Shown: piece after piece, positions 63,602-64,000 of the stretch
How positions within the stretch are numbered: position 1 is the stretch's first letter
Layout of the letters: each line of letters opens with the position of its first letter
Assembly: GCF_027706745.1 (NCBI RefSeq)
Contig: NZ_JAQFWP010000019.1
Span: 33,634-97,633, forward strand
Direction of reading: 5' to 3'
From: Nocardiopsis suaedae
Lineage (GTDB): Bacteria; Actinomycetota; Actinomycetes; Streptosporangiales; Streptosporangiaceae
DNA: 64,000 nt
Made by a program: the position numbers and the translations under genes
Notes under the pieces: generated by a model
What the model was told of the DNA's origin: nothing
Databases searched by the model: none
Seen by the model: the letters and a program-made list of their open reading frames with translations, nothing else

Positions 63602-64000
63602 GACGGGGTGAAGACGCCTGTCGTGCCGCCTCCCCGCTGCAGTGGTGTCCCTCCCGCGCCCATGCCTGGTCGCCGTCCGTCGGACCGTCGGAGTGGGCGG
63701 CGGCGACGACTGAGGGCGGAGGCGCTACCTGCAGCGCTGTCAACCGCCCGGCGTGTGCGTGGTCACCGTGGATGGCGGCGACGGCGAAAGCGGGCGTCCC
63801 CCGGCCTTGCTTCCCGTCCGCTGGGCCCCTCGCGGTCCGGGGGGCGGGCCGCCAGGGTGTCTGGGAGGAGGAGCGGCGACGACACGGGGGAGCGGGGCCG
63901 GGCGCCCCGGTCGGCCGCCGGGACTCCGCGCCCTGCGTGTCTCGGCATGTGCGGCCCTTCGCCGAGTTGCGCCTGGTGGCCGGTATCCGGGCCTGAATAC
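63602..64000. other. Terminal stretch without a supported gene
   Basis: 399 bases to the window end. No ORF with family-like content, clear RBS or GC3 bias was found on either strand. Confidence 0.4.

Overview
The window is very GC-rich with strong third-position G/C bias. It carries families typical of filamentous actinobacteria: a DUF574-type methyltransferase, an Scr1-like XRE remnant with a DUF397 partner, SpoOM, a SCO6745-family protein, a CU044_2847-type protein and many leaderless TAnnnT promoters. I infer an actinomycete chromosome segment, plausibly Nocardiopsis-like or another Streptosporangiales member; the genus is a guess. No rRNA, tRNA, CRISPR array or prophage was seen.

Left part (1-22.3 kb): the 3' end of a beta-propeller gene; a small CU044_2847-type gene broken in a run of nine Gs; a marR-SDR pair facing an InhA/FabI-like enoyl reductase across a double palindrome; a HAD phosphatase; a second marR facing an MFS exporter; a methyltransferase, a PLDc_N membrane peptide, two GNAT acetyltransferases and an ACT protein; a coupled SNF2 helicase-SWIM pair; a secreted GH18 chitinase; an Erm-type 23S rRNA methyltransferase with a candidate leader peptide and three strong hairpins; a zinc alcohol dehydrogenase; an internally deleted DUF574 methyltransferase; an alkyl sulfatase; and a tetR/doxX divergent pair sharing a near-perfect operator.

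Middle (22.3-41.7 kb): a HipA-like kinase coupled to a DUF3037 protein, a marR and two MFS exporters, a secreted M14 carboxypeptidase, SpoOM, an acyl-CoA ligase homologue with eroded catalytic motifs, a relic XRE/DUF397 pair, a two-component system, an SDR, a cytidine deaminase-like enzyme, a membrane endonuclease/exonuclease/phosphatase-fold protein, a secreted unknown, SMI1/KNR4, RidA and SHOCT proteins, a peptide deformylase and a lipoprotein.

Right part (41.7-64 kb): a tightly coupled five-gene minus-strand operon (SWIM-like zinc protein, unknown 469-aa protein, VWA/MIDAS protein, MoxR-type AAA+ ATPase, DUF5682-like 960-aa protein) is the best candidate for an under-described system. Then come a YdcF-like protein, a secreted S1 protease, an APH-like kinase, Uma2, a cytochrome P450, an HMCES/YedK protein, an MFS exporter, a DUF418 membrane protein, a SCO6745-family protein, a TnpB-only insertion element with a candidate omega-RNA end, and a flavin monooxygenase behind a perfect 17-bp inverted repeat.

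Many genes have a TAnnnT hexamer 6-8 bases before the start codon, which implies leaderless transcripts. Convergent pairs are often separated by long perfect hairpins. Several genes fit chemical defence: Erm, a PAT-like acetyltransferase, an APH-like kinase, a cytidine deaminase-like protein and four MFS exporters, two of them beside marR genes.
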